DNA of 64,000 nt from Bacillus solitudinis (GTDB lineage Bacteria > Bacillota > Bacilli > Bacillales > Bacillaceae_D): contig NZ_KZ454943.1 in assembly GCF_002797395.1 (NCBI RefSeq), positions 4,392,253-4,456,252 of the forward strand. The letters are read 5' to 3'. Made by a program: the position numbers and the translations under genes. Positions within the stretch are counted from its first letter, which is position 1. Each line of letters begins with the position of its first letter. This document shows positions 8,592-17,904 of this stretch, piece by piece. The notes beneath the pieces are model-generated. The model had not been told where the DNA came from, did no database searches, and worked only from the letters and a program-made list of their open reading frames with translations.

Positions 8592-9548
8592 GTGGAATAT
8601 GTACTTTTACTTTTAGGATTTGGTTTGTTAATTAAAGGCGCTGATTATTTTGTCGAAGGATCCTCAACTATTGCAACATTTCTTCGTATCTCACCTCTGT
8701 TAATTGGGTTAACAATCGTTGCCTTTGGAACAAGTTCTCCAGAGGCAACAGTAAGTATTTTAGCATCCTTAAGAGGAAATGCAGATGTAGCGATTGGGAA
8801 TGTGGTAGGAAGCAACATTTTTAATATCACGCTTGTTATAGGCATAACAGCGATGTTAAACCCTTTACGGGTTGAAAGTGAAACCATTCGTAAAGAAATA
8901 CCGTTTACATTATTAGCGAGTATTGCATTGTTTATATTAATTAGCGATGTATTTTTACAATCGGGAAGTCTTAATATAATTACAAGAAGTGAAGGATTTA
9001 TTCTTTTACTATTTTTTTCAGTGTTTCTTTATTATATTTTTGAAGTTGCTCGTAAAAGCCGAAATGAAGAGAAATTGGAACAGGTTACAGCATCTTCAAA
9101 GGATTGGACTAAGCAAATTACCTTAACTATAGTTGGTTTAGCTGGAATTATTATTGGCGGCGATTTTGTCGTAAGAGGTAGCACCCAGATTGCTCTGTCT
9201 TTAGGAATGAGTGAGACATTAGTAGGTTTGACAATTGTCGCAGTTGGAACATCTTTACCGGAACTTGTTACTTCGGTTACTGCCGCAATAAAAAAGCAAA
9301 GTGAAATCGCGCTTGGAAACATTGTAGGAAGTAATATTTTTAACATCTTATTTGTTCTTGGTTCCGCCTCTGTTGTAAATCCTTTACCTGTTGATGGAAA
9401 AATTTATATCGACGTTTTATTTATGATTGCATTAACATTCGTCATTCTTATTTTCTCACGAACTCATTTTCGAATTGGAAAGTATGAAGGGCTAATTTTA
9501 ACAGCAACTTATGTTCTTTACATAGTCTATATTATCATCCGAAATTGA
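8592..9548 (+). CDS. Calcium/sodium:cation antiporter (CaCA family, YrbG-like)
   Basis: A 318-residue, ten-helix integral membrane protein with the two inverted alpha repeats of the Ca2+:cation antiporter family. Repeat 1 reads FGTSSPEATVS ... GNVVGSNIFNI, repeat 2 reads VGTSLPELVTS ... GNIVGSNIFNI. The paired acidic residues (E in each PE motif) line the ion path in this family. It probably exchanges Na+ or H+ for Ca2+ across the cell membrane; ion selectivity cannot be told. GTG start at 8592 behind AAAGGGG. Confidence 0.9.
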   Translation: MEYVLLLLGFGLLIKGADYFVEGSSTIATFLRISPLLIGLTIVAFGTSSPEATVSILASLRGNADVAIGNVVGSNIFNITLVIGITAMLNPLRVESETIRKEIPFTLLASIALFILISDVFLQSGSLNIITRSEGFILLLFFSVFLYYIFEVARKSRNEEKLEQVTASSKDWTKQITLTIVGLAGIIIGGDFVVRGSTQIALSLGMSETLVGLTIVAVGTSLPELVTSVTAAIKKQSEIALGNIVGSNIFNILFVLGSASVVNPLPVDGKIYIDVLFMIALTFVILIFSRTHFRIGKYEGLILTATYVLYIVYIIIRN

Positions 9549-9647
9549 TGAGTTATTTAGTTATTTTAACCAATTCTGAAATTATAAGTGTCATATTTCC
9601 TGTTTTTGTTGTATATTTGAAATAACAAAGACAGGGAAGGTACAATA

Positions 9648-11261
9648 ATGCAAATACAACTGGCTAGTCTAATTGAAGAATCTCATAATAGATGTAAATA
9701 CCTTTATGGTCTAAAAACTACTGATAGTCCAGGTCCGAAAAGTTATTTAGAGCCTCAATGTCTAGAAAAAAAATTAATAGATTACCAAGAATTATTGACA
9801 GTTACTCGGCATTTCATTCAAAAAACTCTTCAATTTATGGAAGGCACACCGATGTTAATAGCAATTACTGATGAAGAGGGTTACATTTTAAGTCTGTTCG
9901 GGGACCAAGCTATTAAGGCAATGATTGAATCACTTGGGATAACTATCGGTGGCCAATTTAAAGAAGAAGAGACAGGAACTAATTCTATATCCATGGCTCT
10001 CAAACTAAAAAAACCTGTTATGCTTATAGGAAAAGATCACTATCAAGAGAGCCTTCATCAAGCTGCTTGTTATTCAGCCCCATTTTTCTATGAGACTAAT
10101 CAACTGACAGGTACAATTACAATCATGACTTCAATCCAAACAGCTAATAACTTTCACTTAGGATTGCTTTCTTCAGCTGTTGATTCAATAGAAAGAGAGC
10201 TCACAATCCGTAAACAGAACAAACGATTAAACATTTTAACCCAATCGATGATTAATTCGACTCACAACGGAATTCTCATCGTTGATAGCGATGGAATTAT
10301 TAATGATTTTAATCCATTCCTTGAGAGAATGACAGGGATTTCCAGAGAAGAAGCTGTGGGAGAGTCAATCGACAGGATTCAGTCAGTCAGAGAATTTATC
10401 CGTAAATCATTATATGAAAAAAGAAAGATTGAAAATCTAGAAGTCTCATTTTTTAATGAATCACAAAAGAGTGATAGGACTTGTTTAATTGATGTGTTCC
10501 CAATTGAGGATGACGAAAAGAAGTTAATTGGTGTATTAGGTCAATTTCGTGATATTACGGAGCGGATTGCCCTTGAAAAACAAGTTATTGCAAATGAGAA
10601 GTTATCAGCCATAGGTAAGTTAGGGGCTGGATTAGCTCATGAAATTAGAAATCCACTAACGTCTGTTATTGGGTTTATTCAATTATTAAAACAGAATAAT
10701 ACTGACGAAAAATCGGGGAGATTTTTCAATATCATTTCACAAGAATTAGAACGAATTAAAAGCCTAGTGACTCAATTTGTTTTAATGGCTAAGCCCAATC
10801 AACCATTACAAGCTAAGAATAATATTGTTGAAACTATCAAGGAAACCGTAGAATTACTAAAGGGTCACGCCAATTTGCAAAATGTCAACATCCATGTCGA
10901 CTTACAAAAGATAGAGAAAGAAAGCTTACTATTTGATAAAAGCCAGATCAAACAGGTTCTTATTAATTTGATACAAAACTCAATCGAGTCTATGGGAAAT
11001 GGCGGAAATGTTTACATAACCGTAAAAGAAGAGAGTATTGAAATGAGAGCGGGTATTCAAATTGAAATAAAAGATGAGGGCGAAGGAATGAGCGAACAGC
11101 AAGTTAACGAAATGTTCACACCTTTTTATACATCAAAGGAATCTGGACTAGGGCTCGGACTCTCTATCTGCAAACGAATCATGGATGCACATAAGGGAGA
11201 GATTTCTGCTTTCTCAAAAAAGTTTGAAGGAACGACTTTCTATTTGTTTTTACCGTTTTAA
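9648..11261 (+). CDS. GAF-PAS sensor histidine kinase
   Basis: A 537-residue kinase without transmembrane segments. Residues about 55-190 resemble the GAF-like sensor of AcoR/sigma-54 activators (EEETGTNSISMAL, QAACYSAPFF). A PAS domain follows at about 200-305 (NGILIVDSDGIINDFNPFLERMTG, then a PAC end DITERIALE). HisKA has phospho-acceptor H331 in AHEIRNPLTSV, and HATPase_c shows the N-box (NLIQNSIESM), G1 (DEGEGM) and G2 (GLGLGL). The arrangement resembles B. subtilis sporulation kinases such as KinE. No response regulator is adjacent, which fits an orphan phosphorelay kinase. Signal unknown. Confidence 0.9.
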   Translation: MQIQLASLIEESHNRCKYLYGLKTTDSPGPKSYLEPQCLEKKLIDYQELLTVTRHFIQKTLQFMEGTPMLIAITDEEGYILSLFGDQAIKAMIESLGITIGGQFKEEETGTNSISMALKLKKPVMLIGKDHYQESLHQAACYSAPFFYETNQLTGTITIMTSIQTANNFHLGLLSSAVDSIERELTIRKQNKRLNILTQSMINSTHNGILIVDSDGIINDFNPFLERMTGISREEAVGESIDRIQSVREFIRKSLYEKRKIENLEVSFFNESQKSDRTCLIDVFPIEDDEKKLIGVLGQFRDITERIALEKQVIANEKLSAIGKLGAGLAHEIRNPLTSVIGFIQLLKQNNTDEKSGRFFNIISQELERIKSLVTQFVLMAKPNQPLQAKNNIVETIKETVELLKGHANLQNVNIHVDLQKIEKESLLFDKSQIKQVLINLIQNSIESMGNGGNVYITVKEESIEMRAGIQIEIKDEGEGMSEQQVNEMFTPFYTSKESGLGLGLSICKRIMDAHKGEISAFSKKFEGTTFYLFLPF

Positions 11262-11263
11262 TC

Positions 11264-11299
11264 ATTATCCCTCTCTATCTACATTCAGATAGGGATAAT
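11264..11299 (+). terminator. Hairpin after the histidine kinase
   Basis: ATTATCC...CTATCT (11264-11280) pairs with AGATAGGGATAAT (11287-11299), with a four-base bulge. It lies just downstream of the kinase stop. Confidence 0.65.
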
Positions 11300-11311
11300 T
11301 ACATAGCAAAC

Positions 11312-11357
11312 AAAAATAGGGTGTCTCAAAATCTTTTGATTGAGGCACCCTATTTTT
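11312..11357. terminator. Bidirectional terminator between convergent genes
   Basis: AAAATAGGGTG-TCTCA pairs with TGAG-GCACCCTATTTT, with A and T runs on both flanks. It serves the kinase (+) and the small gene at 11363 (-). Confidence 0.85.
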
Positions 11358-11362
11358 ATGTT

Positions 11363-11539
11363 TTACTCTTCTACAGCTTCAATTTCTTCTTCAAAATAAA
11401 ACGTTTGTGGGTATTCAGAAAGCGTATACGAATATCGTTTCATATTAGCTACATAACTATAATGAACAATCGTAACGATTTCTCCAGTTGATTTCAGTCG
11501 TACCCTTTGATTTTTTTGGTACTTATTCTTATTTTTCAT
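11363..11539 (-). CDS. Small conserved hypothetical protein
   Basis: A 58-residue basic-then-acidic protein beginning MKNKNKYQKNQRV and ending FEEEIEAVEE. The pattern VRLKSTGEIVTIVHY followed by YSYTLSEYP looks like a small SH3/KOW-like beta barrel. A longer frame from TTG 11566 exists, but neither start has a strong ribosome site; ATG 11539 is chosen as the first ATG. Composition and its own terminator argue that it is real. Function unknown. Confidence 0.6.
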   Translation of the reverse strand: MKNKNKYQKNQRVRLKSTGEIVTIVHYSYVANMKRYSYTLSEYPQTFYFEEEIEAVEE

Positions 11540-11741
11540 GTAACAATCCAACTTTCTATGCACCAACAGAGTTAATGGAGTTATTTTAATACTATTGCAC
11601 GATTCCAGAAGAAATAAACATATCCCGTTTTATTGGTGTATATCCTTATCATAACATAGATAAATCGTTCATGTTAGAACCAGTTTCCACATATTTATAA
11701 AAAAGTGCAATAAAATACGTTTATAAAACAGGAGGTAATTT

Positions 11742-13031
11742 ATGCAAATCCACGTAGTTCAAACAGGAGATACTCTTTGGCAGATCGCTCAAACCTATAA
11801 TACAAACATAGACTTAATTGTCCAAGCAAATCAAATACCTAATCCGAATCAATTGGTCATAGGACAAGCGATGGTTATTCCAATTGTCGGAAGTTTTTAT
11901 TGGGTTCAAGCAGGTGATAACTTATGGTCTATTGCCCAACGATTTGGAATGGATTATACAAGATTGGCTCAGATTAATGCAATTAATCCTAATCAGCCAC
12001 TTCAAATTGGATTTAGGCTTTATCTTCCCCCGCAACAAAGAAGAAGTATTGAAACAAATGCTTATATCGAACCAAGGGGCACCTCAGTAAGTCAGGCATT
12101 ATTAGCTGAGGCAAGGATTGCTGGTCCTTACTTAACGTATTTGGCACCATTTAGTTATGAAGCCAGGCGTGATGGTTCTCTTCAAAGGCTCCCTCTCCAA
12201 GGGATTCCTGAAGTTGCCCAAGAAACAGGTACTTCATTAATGATGGTTGTAACCAATTTAGAGGGTGGTCAATTTAGTGGCGAGTTAGGTCGGGATATCT
12301 TCCAAAGTCAAGCGGTCCAAGATTTATTGATTGATAATATTATTGCTGAGACCAAAAGAGTTGGAAGATATACTGATGTTCACTTTGATTTTGAATTTTT
12401 GCCCGGAGATCAGCGTCAGGCATATAATAACTTTTTGAGAAAAGCTGCAAGCCGTTTAAGAGCTGAAGGCTTGCTTATCTCTAGTGCACTTGCGCCGAAA
12501 ACGAGAGCGGACCAACCAGGACAATGGTACGAAGCACATGATTATAGGGCACACGGTGAAATAGTCGATTTCGTGGTACTAATGACATACGAATGGGGCT
12601 ATTCAGCAGGACCTCCTTTAGCGGTCTCTCCAATACGTCAAGTTGAAGAAGTGCTGCAATATGCGCTTACCGAAATGCCTGGCTCAAAAATTATGATGGG
12701 ACAGAATTTATACGGTTATGACTGGACCCTTCCTTTTGTTGAAGGTGGTGAGTATGCCAAAGCGGTAAGTCCTCAACGAGCGATAGAGCTCGCTACGCAG
12801 TATCAGGTGCAAATTCAATATGATACGCAAGCACAAGCACCTCATTTTGATTATGTCGATGAAGAAGGGAGAGCTCATAAAGTTTGGTTTGAAGATGCGC
12901 GTTCCATTCAAGCAAAATTTGACCTAATAAAGAGACTTAATCTAAGAGGAATAAGTTATTGGAAACTAGGTTTATCTTTTCCTCAAAACTGGTTACTTAT
13001 TTCAGAAAATTTCGAAGTTGTTAAACGTTAA
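11742..13031 (+). CDS. sleL: Cortical fragment-lytic enzyme, LysM-LysM-GH18
   Basis: A 429-residue protein, the length of Bacillus SleL/YaaH. It has two N-terminal LysM domains (about residues 2-47, VQTGDTLWQIAQ; and 51-97, VQAGDNLWSIAQ), then a glycoside hydrolase family 18 barrel. The GH18 catalytic signature is seen as DVHFDFEFLPG; the general acid is the final Glu of D-x-D-x-E. SleL is an N-acetylglucosaminidase that cleaves muramic-delta-lactam cortex fragments during spore germination. No signal peptide, as usual for this spore-deposited enzyme. AGGAGGT ribosome site. Confidence 0.92.
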   Translation: MQIHVVQTGDTLWQIAQTYNTNIDLIVQANQIPNPNQLVIGQAMVIPIVGSFYWVQAGDNLWSIAQRFGMDYTRLAQINAINPNQPLQIGFRLYLPPQQRRSIETNAYIEPRGTSVSQALLAEARIAGPYLTYLAPFSYEARRDGSLQRLPLQGIPEVAQETGTSLMMVVTNLEGGQFSGELGRDIFQSQAVQDLLIDNIIAETKRVGRYTDVHFDFEFLPGDQRQAYNNFLRKAASRLRAEGLLISSALAPKTRADQPGQWYEAHDYRAHGEIVDFVVLMTYEWGYSAGPPLAVSPIRQVEEVLQYALTEMPGSKIMMGQNLYGYDWTLPFVEGGEYAKAVSPQRAIELATQYQVQIQYDTQAQAPHFDYVDEEGRAHKVWFEDARSIQAKFDLIKRLNLRGISYWKLGLSFPQNWLLISENFEVVKR

Positions 13032-13037
13032 TATCAG

Positions 13038-13060
13038 GCCCACTATGCATAGTGGGCTTT
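13038..13060 (+). terminator. Terminator of sleL
   Basis: A perfect palindrome, GCCCACTA-TGCA-TAGTGGGC (13038-13057), followed by TTT. It separates sleL from the convergent catalase gene and could act both ways. Confidence 0.8.
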
Positions 13061-13067
13061 TAAACTT

Positions 13068-13943
13068 TTATTGAAAGAACGTCTGGTTTGGTTCCATTTT
13101 TCCAGAACCCTGCATGATTCTCATATCTTTCGGGGGGGTTCCATGAATAAATGGAGGGGCTGGGCTAAGCTGCGGTTTTCCTCCCATAGGCTTTGGATTA
13201 TTTACATATTGGAAATCACCTTGTCCATCATACGTTGCACCATGTGCCCATCGTCCTTCACGACTTTCTTCCCCTTCTGAAAAATTCATAAAAGAGTAGG
13301 ACACATCTTGTTTTTCAAACTCTTGATTAAAGGTCGCTGGTACAATTGCACCTTGGGTTTGTTCAAGTTCTTCAATTGCTGCCATCCATTGGTTCTGATG
13401 CATAGTATCTCTCGCAATTAAAAAAGAGAGCATATCACGAACACCTGGATCTGTCGTCATTTCATATAAACGGACAACCTGAAGTCTTCCTTGTGATTCA
13501 GCATTTAAATTGGCACGGAAATCAGCCAGTAAATTCCCACTAGCTATTGTGTAACGAGCCGTCCATGGAAACCCAACACTGTCATTGGGCTGGGCACCTA
13601 AACCGTTCACAATTGCATGTTGAGGATTCATTCCTCCTAGGACCGCCTGCACCGCAGGATCTGCTGCAGCATATTCCTGATCACCAGCAGGGGCACCGTC
13701 TAGAAGCTGAGCAATCATTGTTGCAATCATTTCCACATGAGCTATTTCCTCCGTACCAATATCTAAAAGCATATCACGATATTTGCCCTCAGCTCGACAA
13801 TTCCAACCTTGAAATAAATACTGCATCATAACTGACATTTCGCCGTACTGTCCGCCCAAGATTTCTTGGAGTTTCTTTGCATAAACAGGATCTGGCTGAG
13901 AGGGTTTAGCATGATACTGAAGTTCTTTTACATGATAGAACAT
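13068..13943 (-). CDS. ydbD: Manganese catalase
   Basis: A 291-residue non-haem catalase of the ferritin-like fold. Di-manganese ligand motifs are visible: E in GGQYGEMSVMMQYL, E-x-x-H in TEEIAHVEMIATMI, and a later E-x-x-H-type pair in the Q-G-R-L-x-V-x-x-L-Y-E / D-T-M-H-Q-N region. It disproportionates hydrogen peroxide in the cytoplasm or spore. Length and C-terminal tail match YdbD-type rather than the shorter CotJC coat form. GGAGGTTATCTT ribosome site. Monocistronic on the minus strand. Confidence 0.9.
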   Translation of the reverse strand: MFYHVKELQYHAKPSQPDPVYAKKLQEILGGQYGEMSVMMQYLFQGWNCRAEGKYRDMLLDIGTEEIAHVEMIATMIAQLLDGAPAGDQEYAAADPAVQAVLGGMNPQHAIVNGLGAQPNDSVGFPWTARYTIASGNLLADFRANLNAESQGRLQVVRLYEMTTDPGVRDMLSFLIARDTMHQNQWMAAIEELEQTQGAIVPATFNQEFEKQDVSYSFMNFSEGEESREGRWAHGATYDGQGDFQYVNNPKPMGGKPQLSPAPPFIHGTPPKDMRIMQGSGKMEPNQTFFQ

Positions 13944-14054
13944 AAGATAACCTCCTTTATAGTAAGTGTTTTTCTTAGAATTTGTTAAAAATGGAGAGAT
14001 ATAAGTTGAAATAAATACCAGAAGGCATTGTCAGATTTTCTCAAATGATATATA

Positions 14055-14093
14055 CTACATTACAACACTAACGCACTATAAGTTGTAATGTAG
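14055..14093 (+). promoter_or_regulatory. 12-bp perfect inverted repeat, probable GntR operator
   Basis: CTACATTACAAC (14055-14066) and GTTGTAATGTAG (14082-14093) are perfect inverted copies separated by 15 bases. The dyad lies 20 bp upstream of the GntR gene. Autoregulation by that YtrA-type repressor is the natural inference. Confidence 0.7.
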
Positions 14094-14112
14094 AATTAAA
14101 GGAGGTGTGAGG

Positions 14113-14499
14113 TTGATTCTGAATCATAATGGTACAAAGCCGATTTATGTTCAAATTGCGGAGTGGCTTGAAACAGAAATACTTGCAGAAACAATTAAGC
14201 AACACGAAAAAGTGTATTCACAGTATCAATTGGCTGAAATGTTTAATATAAATCCTGCAACGGCAGCAAAAGGGTTAAATTTGCTTGCTGATGAAGAAAT
14301 TGTCTACAAAAAAAGAGGACTTGGAATGTTTGTGTCGATAAATGCAAAAGAGCGAATTACAACAAAACGAAAAAACCAAACATTAAAACAGCTAGTTTAT
14401 GACTTAGTACTGGAAGGGAAGCGACTTCATGTGGAGGAGCAGGAATTATACGAAATGATAGCAGAAGCCATACGGGTACTGGAGGAGGAAGGACAATGA
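14113..14499 (+). CDS. GntR-family repressor (YtrA type)
   Basis: A 128-residue regulator with an N-terminal winged helix (KPIYVQIAEWLE, then QLAEMFNINPATAAKGLNLL as recognition helix, wing KKRGLGMFV) and only a short C-terminal helical tail, typical of the YtrA subfamily. These repress ABC transporter operons that they head. TTG 14113 is preferred over GTG 14107 because AAAGGAGGT ends at 14106. The stop overlaps the ATPase start by 4 nt (ATGA), so the genes are translationally coupled. Confidence 0.85.
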   Translation: MILNHNGTKPIYVQIAEWLETEILAETIKQHEKVYSQYQLAEMFNINPATAAKGLNLLADEEIVYKKRGLGMFVSINAKERITTKRKNQTLKQLVYDLVLEGKRLHVEEQELYEMIAEAIRVLEEEGQ

Positions 14500-15392
14500 A
14501 TGTAGTTGAGTGCAAGGGAATAACAAAACAATACGGACAGATCACAGCATTAGATAATCTAACTTTTTCAATTCAAGAAAATAAAATTACTGGTTTAATT
14601 GGGAGAAATGGTGCTGGGAAAACGACACTTTTAAAAATCATTTCTGGGTTTATGAAAGAAAAGTCAGGAGAGGTTCGCGTGTTTTCCGAGCATCCATTCA
14701 ACAGCTTGAAAGTTTCTACTAACTCGATTTTTATTGACGATCAGATGGATATGCCGACCTCTCTCACGTTAATTGAAATACTGGAAACGGCACAGCTATT
14801 TTACCCTAATTGGGATATGGTTCTAGCAAAACGCTTGTTTGACTACTTTTCTTTCCATTCGCACCAGCGGCATAGCAGCCTATCGAAGGGTAAGAAAAGT
14901 ACCTTTAATATGATCATAGGTTTGGCATCAAGATGCGCTTTGACAATTTATGATGAGCCAACAACAGGTATGGATGCATCGGTTCGGAAGGATTTTTACC
15001 GTGCTTTATTAAAAGACTATCTTGCATATCCTCGAACGATTATTTTATCGAGTCATTTATTGAATGAAATGGAGGACCTATTAGAAGAGGTTCTGTTAAT
15101 TAAAGACGGTCAAAAGCATCTGCAACTTTCTATTTCAGCGTTAAAAGAATATGCCATTGCTTTAGAGGGGCCGAGGGAACTTGTTGAGACATTTGTTAGG
15201 AATAAAGCTATCTTTTTCACTAAACAACTCGCTCCAACTCGCTCTTATTTCGTTATTCGTAATGATTTAAAAGGGGAGGACATTCAAAAATTAAGACTAC
15301 AGGGTATAGAGTGTTCCTCAGTTTCCACAGATGATTTATGTATTTACTTAACGAATCAAACGAAAGGTGGAATCGATGATGTCTTTAAATGA
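14496..15392 (+). CDS. ABC transporter ATP-binding protein (YtrB/YhcG-like)
   Basis: A 298-residue nucleotide-binding subunit. Walker A is GRNGAGKTT (about residues 38-46), Walker B is LTIYDEPTTGMD, and the H-loop is SSHLL. The signature is degenerate, LSKGKKS in place of LSGGQ. The Q-loop region reads IFIDDQMDMP. It powers the two membrane proteins that follow. YtrA-type operons in Bacillus respond to cell-wall antibiotics; this one may too, but nothing in the sequence names a substrate. Confidence 0.87.
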   Translation: MNVVECKGITKQYGQITALDNLTFSIQENKITGLIGRNGAGKTTLLKIISGFMKEKSGEVRVFSEHPFNSLKVSTNSIFIDDQMDMPTSLTLIEILETAQLFYPNWDMVLAKRLFDYFSFHSHQRHSSLSKGKKSTFNMIIGLASRCALTIYDEPTTGMDASVRKDFYRALLKDYLAYPRTIILSSHLLNEMEDLLEEVLLIKDGQKHLQLSISALKEYAIALEGPRELVETFVRNKAIFFTKQLAPTRSYFVIRNDLKGEDIQKLRLQGIECSSVSTDDLCIYLTNQTKGGIDDVFK

Positions 15393-16128
15393 ACTAAGCA
15401 TGCTATCCATAATTAAAAAACAATACCTGTTTAAAATAAAATCCTATACCGGTGCTTTAAGCGCACTATTAACTGCCCAATTAATTGCATTGCTCTTTTC
15501 ATTTAATGGAAGTGGGTCAAGTAGTTCAGGTTCTAGTAATATATCTTTTTCTATACAGTATTACTCAGCAAATATAGTCATTATGTTTACGATGATTTGG
15601 GCTTTTATCATGGCAGTATTAATCACCACAAAAGCATATCGTAATGATGATTTTGTTTTCATCACAAATCGATTTTCTAGCCATGTTGCAAATTATTTAT
15701 ATTTAATTACGCTTAGTATCATTGGTGGGGTAACAGCTATGCTAAGTGGATTTTTACTGAAGGTAATGATGTATTATTTTTTCGGAACCGACTATTTGTT
15801 TTTATCTTCACCACACTTGGCAGCTTTTGATTATATACAAGGAGTGATAGGGACAATTTTTTATTTAGTATTGCTCTGTTCTCTTGGTTATTTAGTAGGC
15901 ACCCTTGTTCAGTGGCAACGGATATTTATTTTAATATTACCTGCATTCTTTGTTGGCTCTTTATTATTTGGAGCAAGAATCCCCGGTCAAATTGAATTGA
16001 TTACTAGTGTTTTTCAATTTTTTATTTTTGAGTCCTCTTTTATTTTATTTCTACTAAAAGTTGTATTGACTGTTGGTCTTCTACAAGCAGCTACGTTAGC
16101 GCTATCAAACAGACTGGAGGTGAGATAA
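15376..16128 (+). CDS. ABC transporter permease
   Basis: A 250-residue membrane protein with about six transmembrane helices and a Ser/Gly-rich first extracellular loop (SGSSSSGSSN). It overlaps the end of the ATPase gene by 17 nt. ATG 15376 or 15379 fits the AAAGGTGG site. It is the likely membrane partner of the ATPase. Sequence outside the helices is not conserved enough to name a subfamily. Confidence 0.75.
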   Translation: MMSLNELSMLSIIKKQYLFKIKSYTGALSALLTAQLIALLFSFNGSGSSSSGSSNISFSIQYYSANIVIMFTMIWAFIMAVLITTKAYRNDDFVFITNRFSSHVANYLYLITLSIIGGVTAMLSGFLLKVMMYYFFGTDYLFLSSPHLAAFDYIQGVIGTIFYLVLLCSLGYLVGTLVQWQRIFILILPAFFVGSLLFGARIPGQIELITSVFQFFIFESSFILFLLKVVLTVGLLQAATLALSNRLEVR

Positions 16129-16829
16129 TGATGTGGCTAGGTACCTTATTACCACTATTATTTATAGGTCTAATCATATTGGTAATAGTAAATTTAAAAA
16201 AGAAAAAATTGTATCTTTCTAATATGAAGGGGAGCCATGTACGTATTTTATTTCTTGGCTATGTCATATTTTTGGTGCTTTCCGTCGGTTTGTTTTATTT
16301 GATGCCAGTAGAAGGAATGATTACAGAAACGAAAAGCTCAACAATAATTGAGGATTTAAATGAAGAACAAGAGGATTTTAATGATGCAATTAGGCAGGGG
16401 AACATTAAACATTTAGATGAGGTTTATTTTTCTAAGAACTGGACGTTTCCTTATCAAGGTGGACCAATTGAATATGAACAGTATTCGCAGGATATTCACT
16501 TTATTGTTGCTCAAAAGAAAGACACAGAGGAAATTAAGGTCGATTACTACACCACAAGGACAATAATTGATGAAATAGATTTCACAAAGGAATTACCTGT
16601 ACCGACAGTAGTAAAACACGAAAACAAACTTCTCCTTGTTCAACCTGAATCTTATCAACTAGATGTTACAAAGTTCGACCAAGAATTCACGATAAATCAA
16701 TTCACTAAAGGTCAAAATCAAGGTCAAAAGCATAGTAGCCAATGGGGCACAAATGCTTTGGTTATTACAATTCCGCTTGAGGCGGAGCTTGAATATGGTG
16801 ATGATGTACACATTTCGTTTATTAAATGA
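16128..16829 (+). CDS. Membrane protein of the GntR-ABC operon
   Basis: A 233-residue protein with two N-terminal transmembrane helices (about 4-22 and 36-57) and a 170-residue extracytoplasmic domain rich in acidic residues and beta-type sequence (KSSTIIEDLNEEQEDF at its start). ATG overlaps the permease stop by one base, with a GGAGG site inside the permease gene. It is probably a third component of the transporter, with the outer domain sensing or binding the substrate. Not assigned to a family. Confidence 0.65.
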   Translation: MMWLGTLLPLLFIGLIILVIVNLKKKKLYLSNMKGSHVRILFLGYVIFLVLSVGLFYLMPVEGMITETKSSTIIEDLNEEQEDFNDAIRQGNIKHLDEVYFSKNWTFPYQGGPIEYEQYSQDIHFIVAQKKDTEEIKVDYYTTRTIIDEIDFTKELPVPTVVKHENKLLLVQPESYQLDVTKFDQEFTINQFTKGQNQGQKHSSQWGTNALVITIPLEAELEYGDDVHISFIK

Positions 16830-16934
16830 AACTACTGTGCAATCTAATAGTTATAATGATAGAAATTCCAATAGAAGAGCCATATATAGTAGGGACCAAA
16901 GATGGAAAAGTCGAACTAAGTTTCACCATTTCTT

Positions 16935-16980
16935 AGCAAAGCAATGTATGTAGCAGGCAGAACCTCTGCCTATCTTTGCT
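16935..16980. terminator. Nested hairpin between convergent units
   Basis: Inner stem AGGCAGA-ACC-TCTGCCT (16955-16971) lies within outer stem AGCAAAG (16935-16941)/CTTTGCT (16974-16980). It likely terminates the ABC operon and, on the other strand, the YwaF-like gene. Confidence 0.65.
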
Positions 16981-16986
16981 TTGGGA

Positions 16987-17724
16987 TTAGGGAGCTACTT
17001 CGTTAGAAGATTTGCTTTTTTTCTTAGTAAGATAAAAGGGTAGATAAAGCAGGATATAAATAAACACGACAACAAATTCAAGAGAGAGAATATACCATGG
17101 ATAAGGCCCGAGAAAATCTATTATTGTTGGATTTTCGGGCTTTCTTGCTAAGTACATATAATTAGTTCCAAGAATGTAATTCATCATAAAAACATATGCA
17201 CCAATCACATTTAATGCTAAAAATGACTTTAAAGCTGAGTAAAGGGTAACCCTAAATTTCTCCACCCAAACCATAAATAAAATCGCCAATATAATCGTAA
17301 TATGAGCAATGAAAAAATGTAAATAACGAAAATGTGGAAACGTGTAGAAAAGATCCGGTGTCAGAATCGCTTGAAGTGCCCCTCCAATTCCAAAAAAATA
17401 AACAATTTCAAAAGATACATATTGCCTCGAAACTAACATCCAACAACATATGAGTAAACTAATCGTACAAAGCTGTAAAGGTAAGTGACTTCGTATGTCC
17501 CAAAGCCCTGTCGAAATTGACCAATAAAGAATACCTAGCTCTGAGCAAATTAATATCGTAAATAAGAGCCAACGAATATACGACCTCATATACAGCTTGT
17601 TTCTGTGAAGATAAAGCCATACAAGTGATAGCAAAAGAGTGATGATCCCAAGGACGTGAGCTGATGATAAAAACAAGGCTTCTTCCCCATAAAAAGTCGG
17701 CTCCCAAAAGCGTGAACTAGTCAT
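16987..17724 (-). CDS. ywaF: YwaF/TIGR02206-type integral membrane protein
   Basis: A 245-residue protein with about seven transmembrane helices and the family hallmarks SHLPLQLCTI, YFFGIGGALQAILTP and FPHFRYLHFFIAH. Function of the family is not established. A longer frame begins at 17805, but ATG 17724 has AAAGGTGA five bases upstream and gives the usual family N-terminus (FWEPTFYGEEA). Single gene on the minus strand. Confidence 0.83.
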   Translation of the reverse strand: MTSSRFWEPTFYGEEALFLSSAHVLGIITLLLSLVWLYLHRNKLYMRSYIRWLLFTILICSELGILYWSISTGLWDIRSHLPLQLCTISLLICCWMLVSRQYVSFEIVYFFGIGGALQAILTPDLFYTFPHFRYLHFFIAHITIILAILFMVWVEKFRVTLYSALKSFLALNVIGAYVFMMNYILGTNYMYLARKPENPTIIDFLGPYPWYILSLEFVVVFIYILLYLPFYLTKKKSKSSNEVAP

Positions 17725-17904
17725 TGAATCACCTTTCTTTGGAAATTGAAAGTTACATATTGAAAGCTTTTTAGTATTGTCCATCACCTTAGATGTATTA
17801 TTCATGCTGAGGTTCTGCTACTGTCATTCGTTCGGATTTGTTGTAATTTCACATAACCAGAAGAAAAATGTATAAACTAAGGGAAACAAATTTGAGGTGA
17901 TTTG

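Noticed and set aside
16849-16930. Short frame ending VELSFTIS downstream of the ABC operon, possibly a gene fragment
   Set aside because: Only about 26 residues, without a ribosome site; its likeness to the end of the preceding protein is too short to trust.
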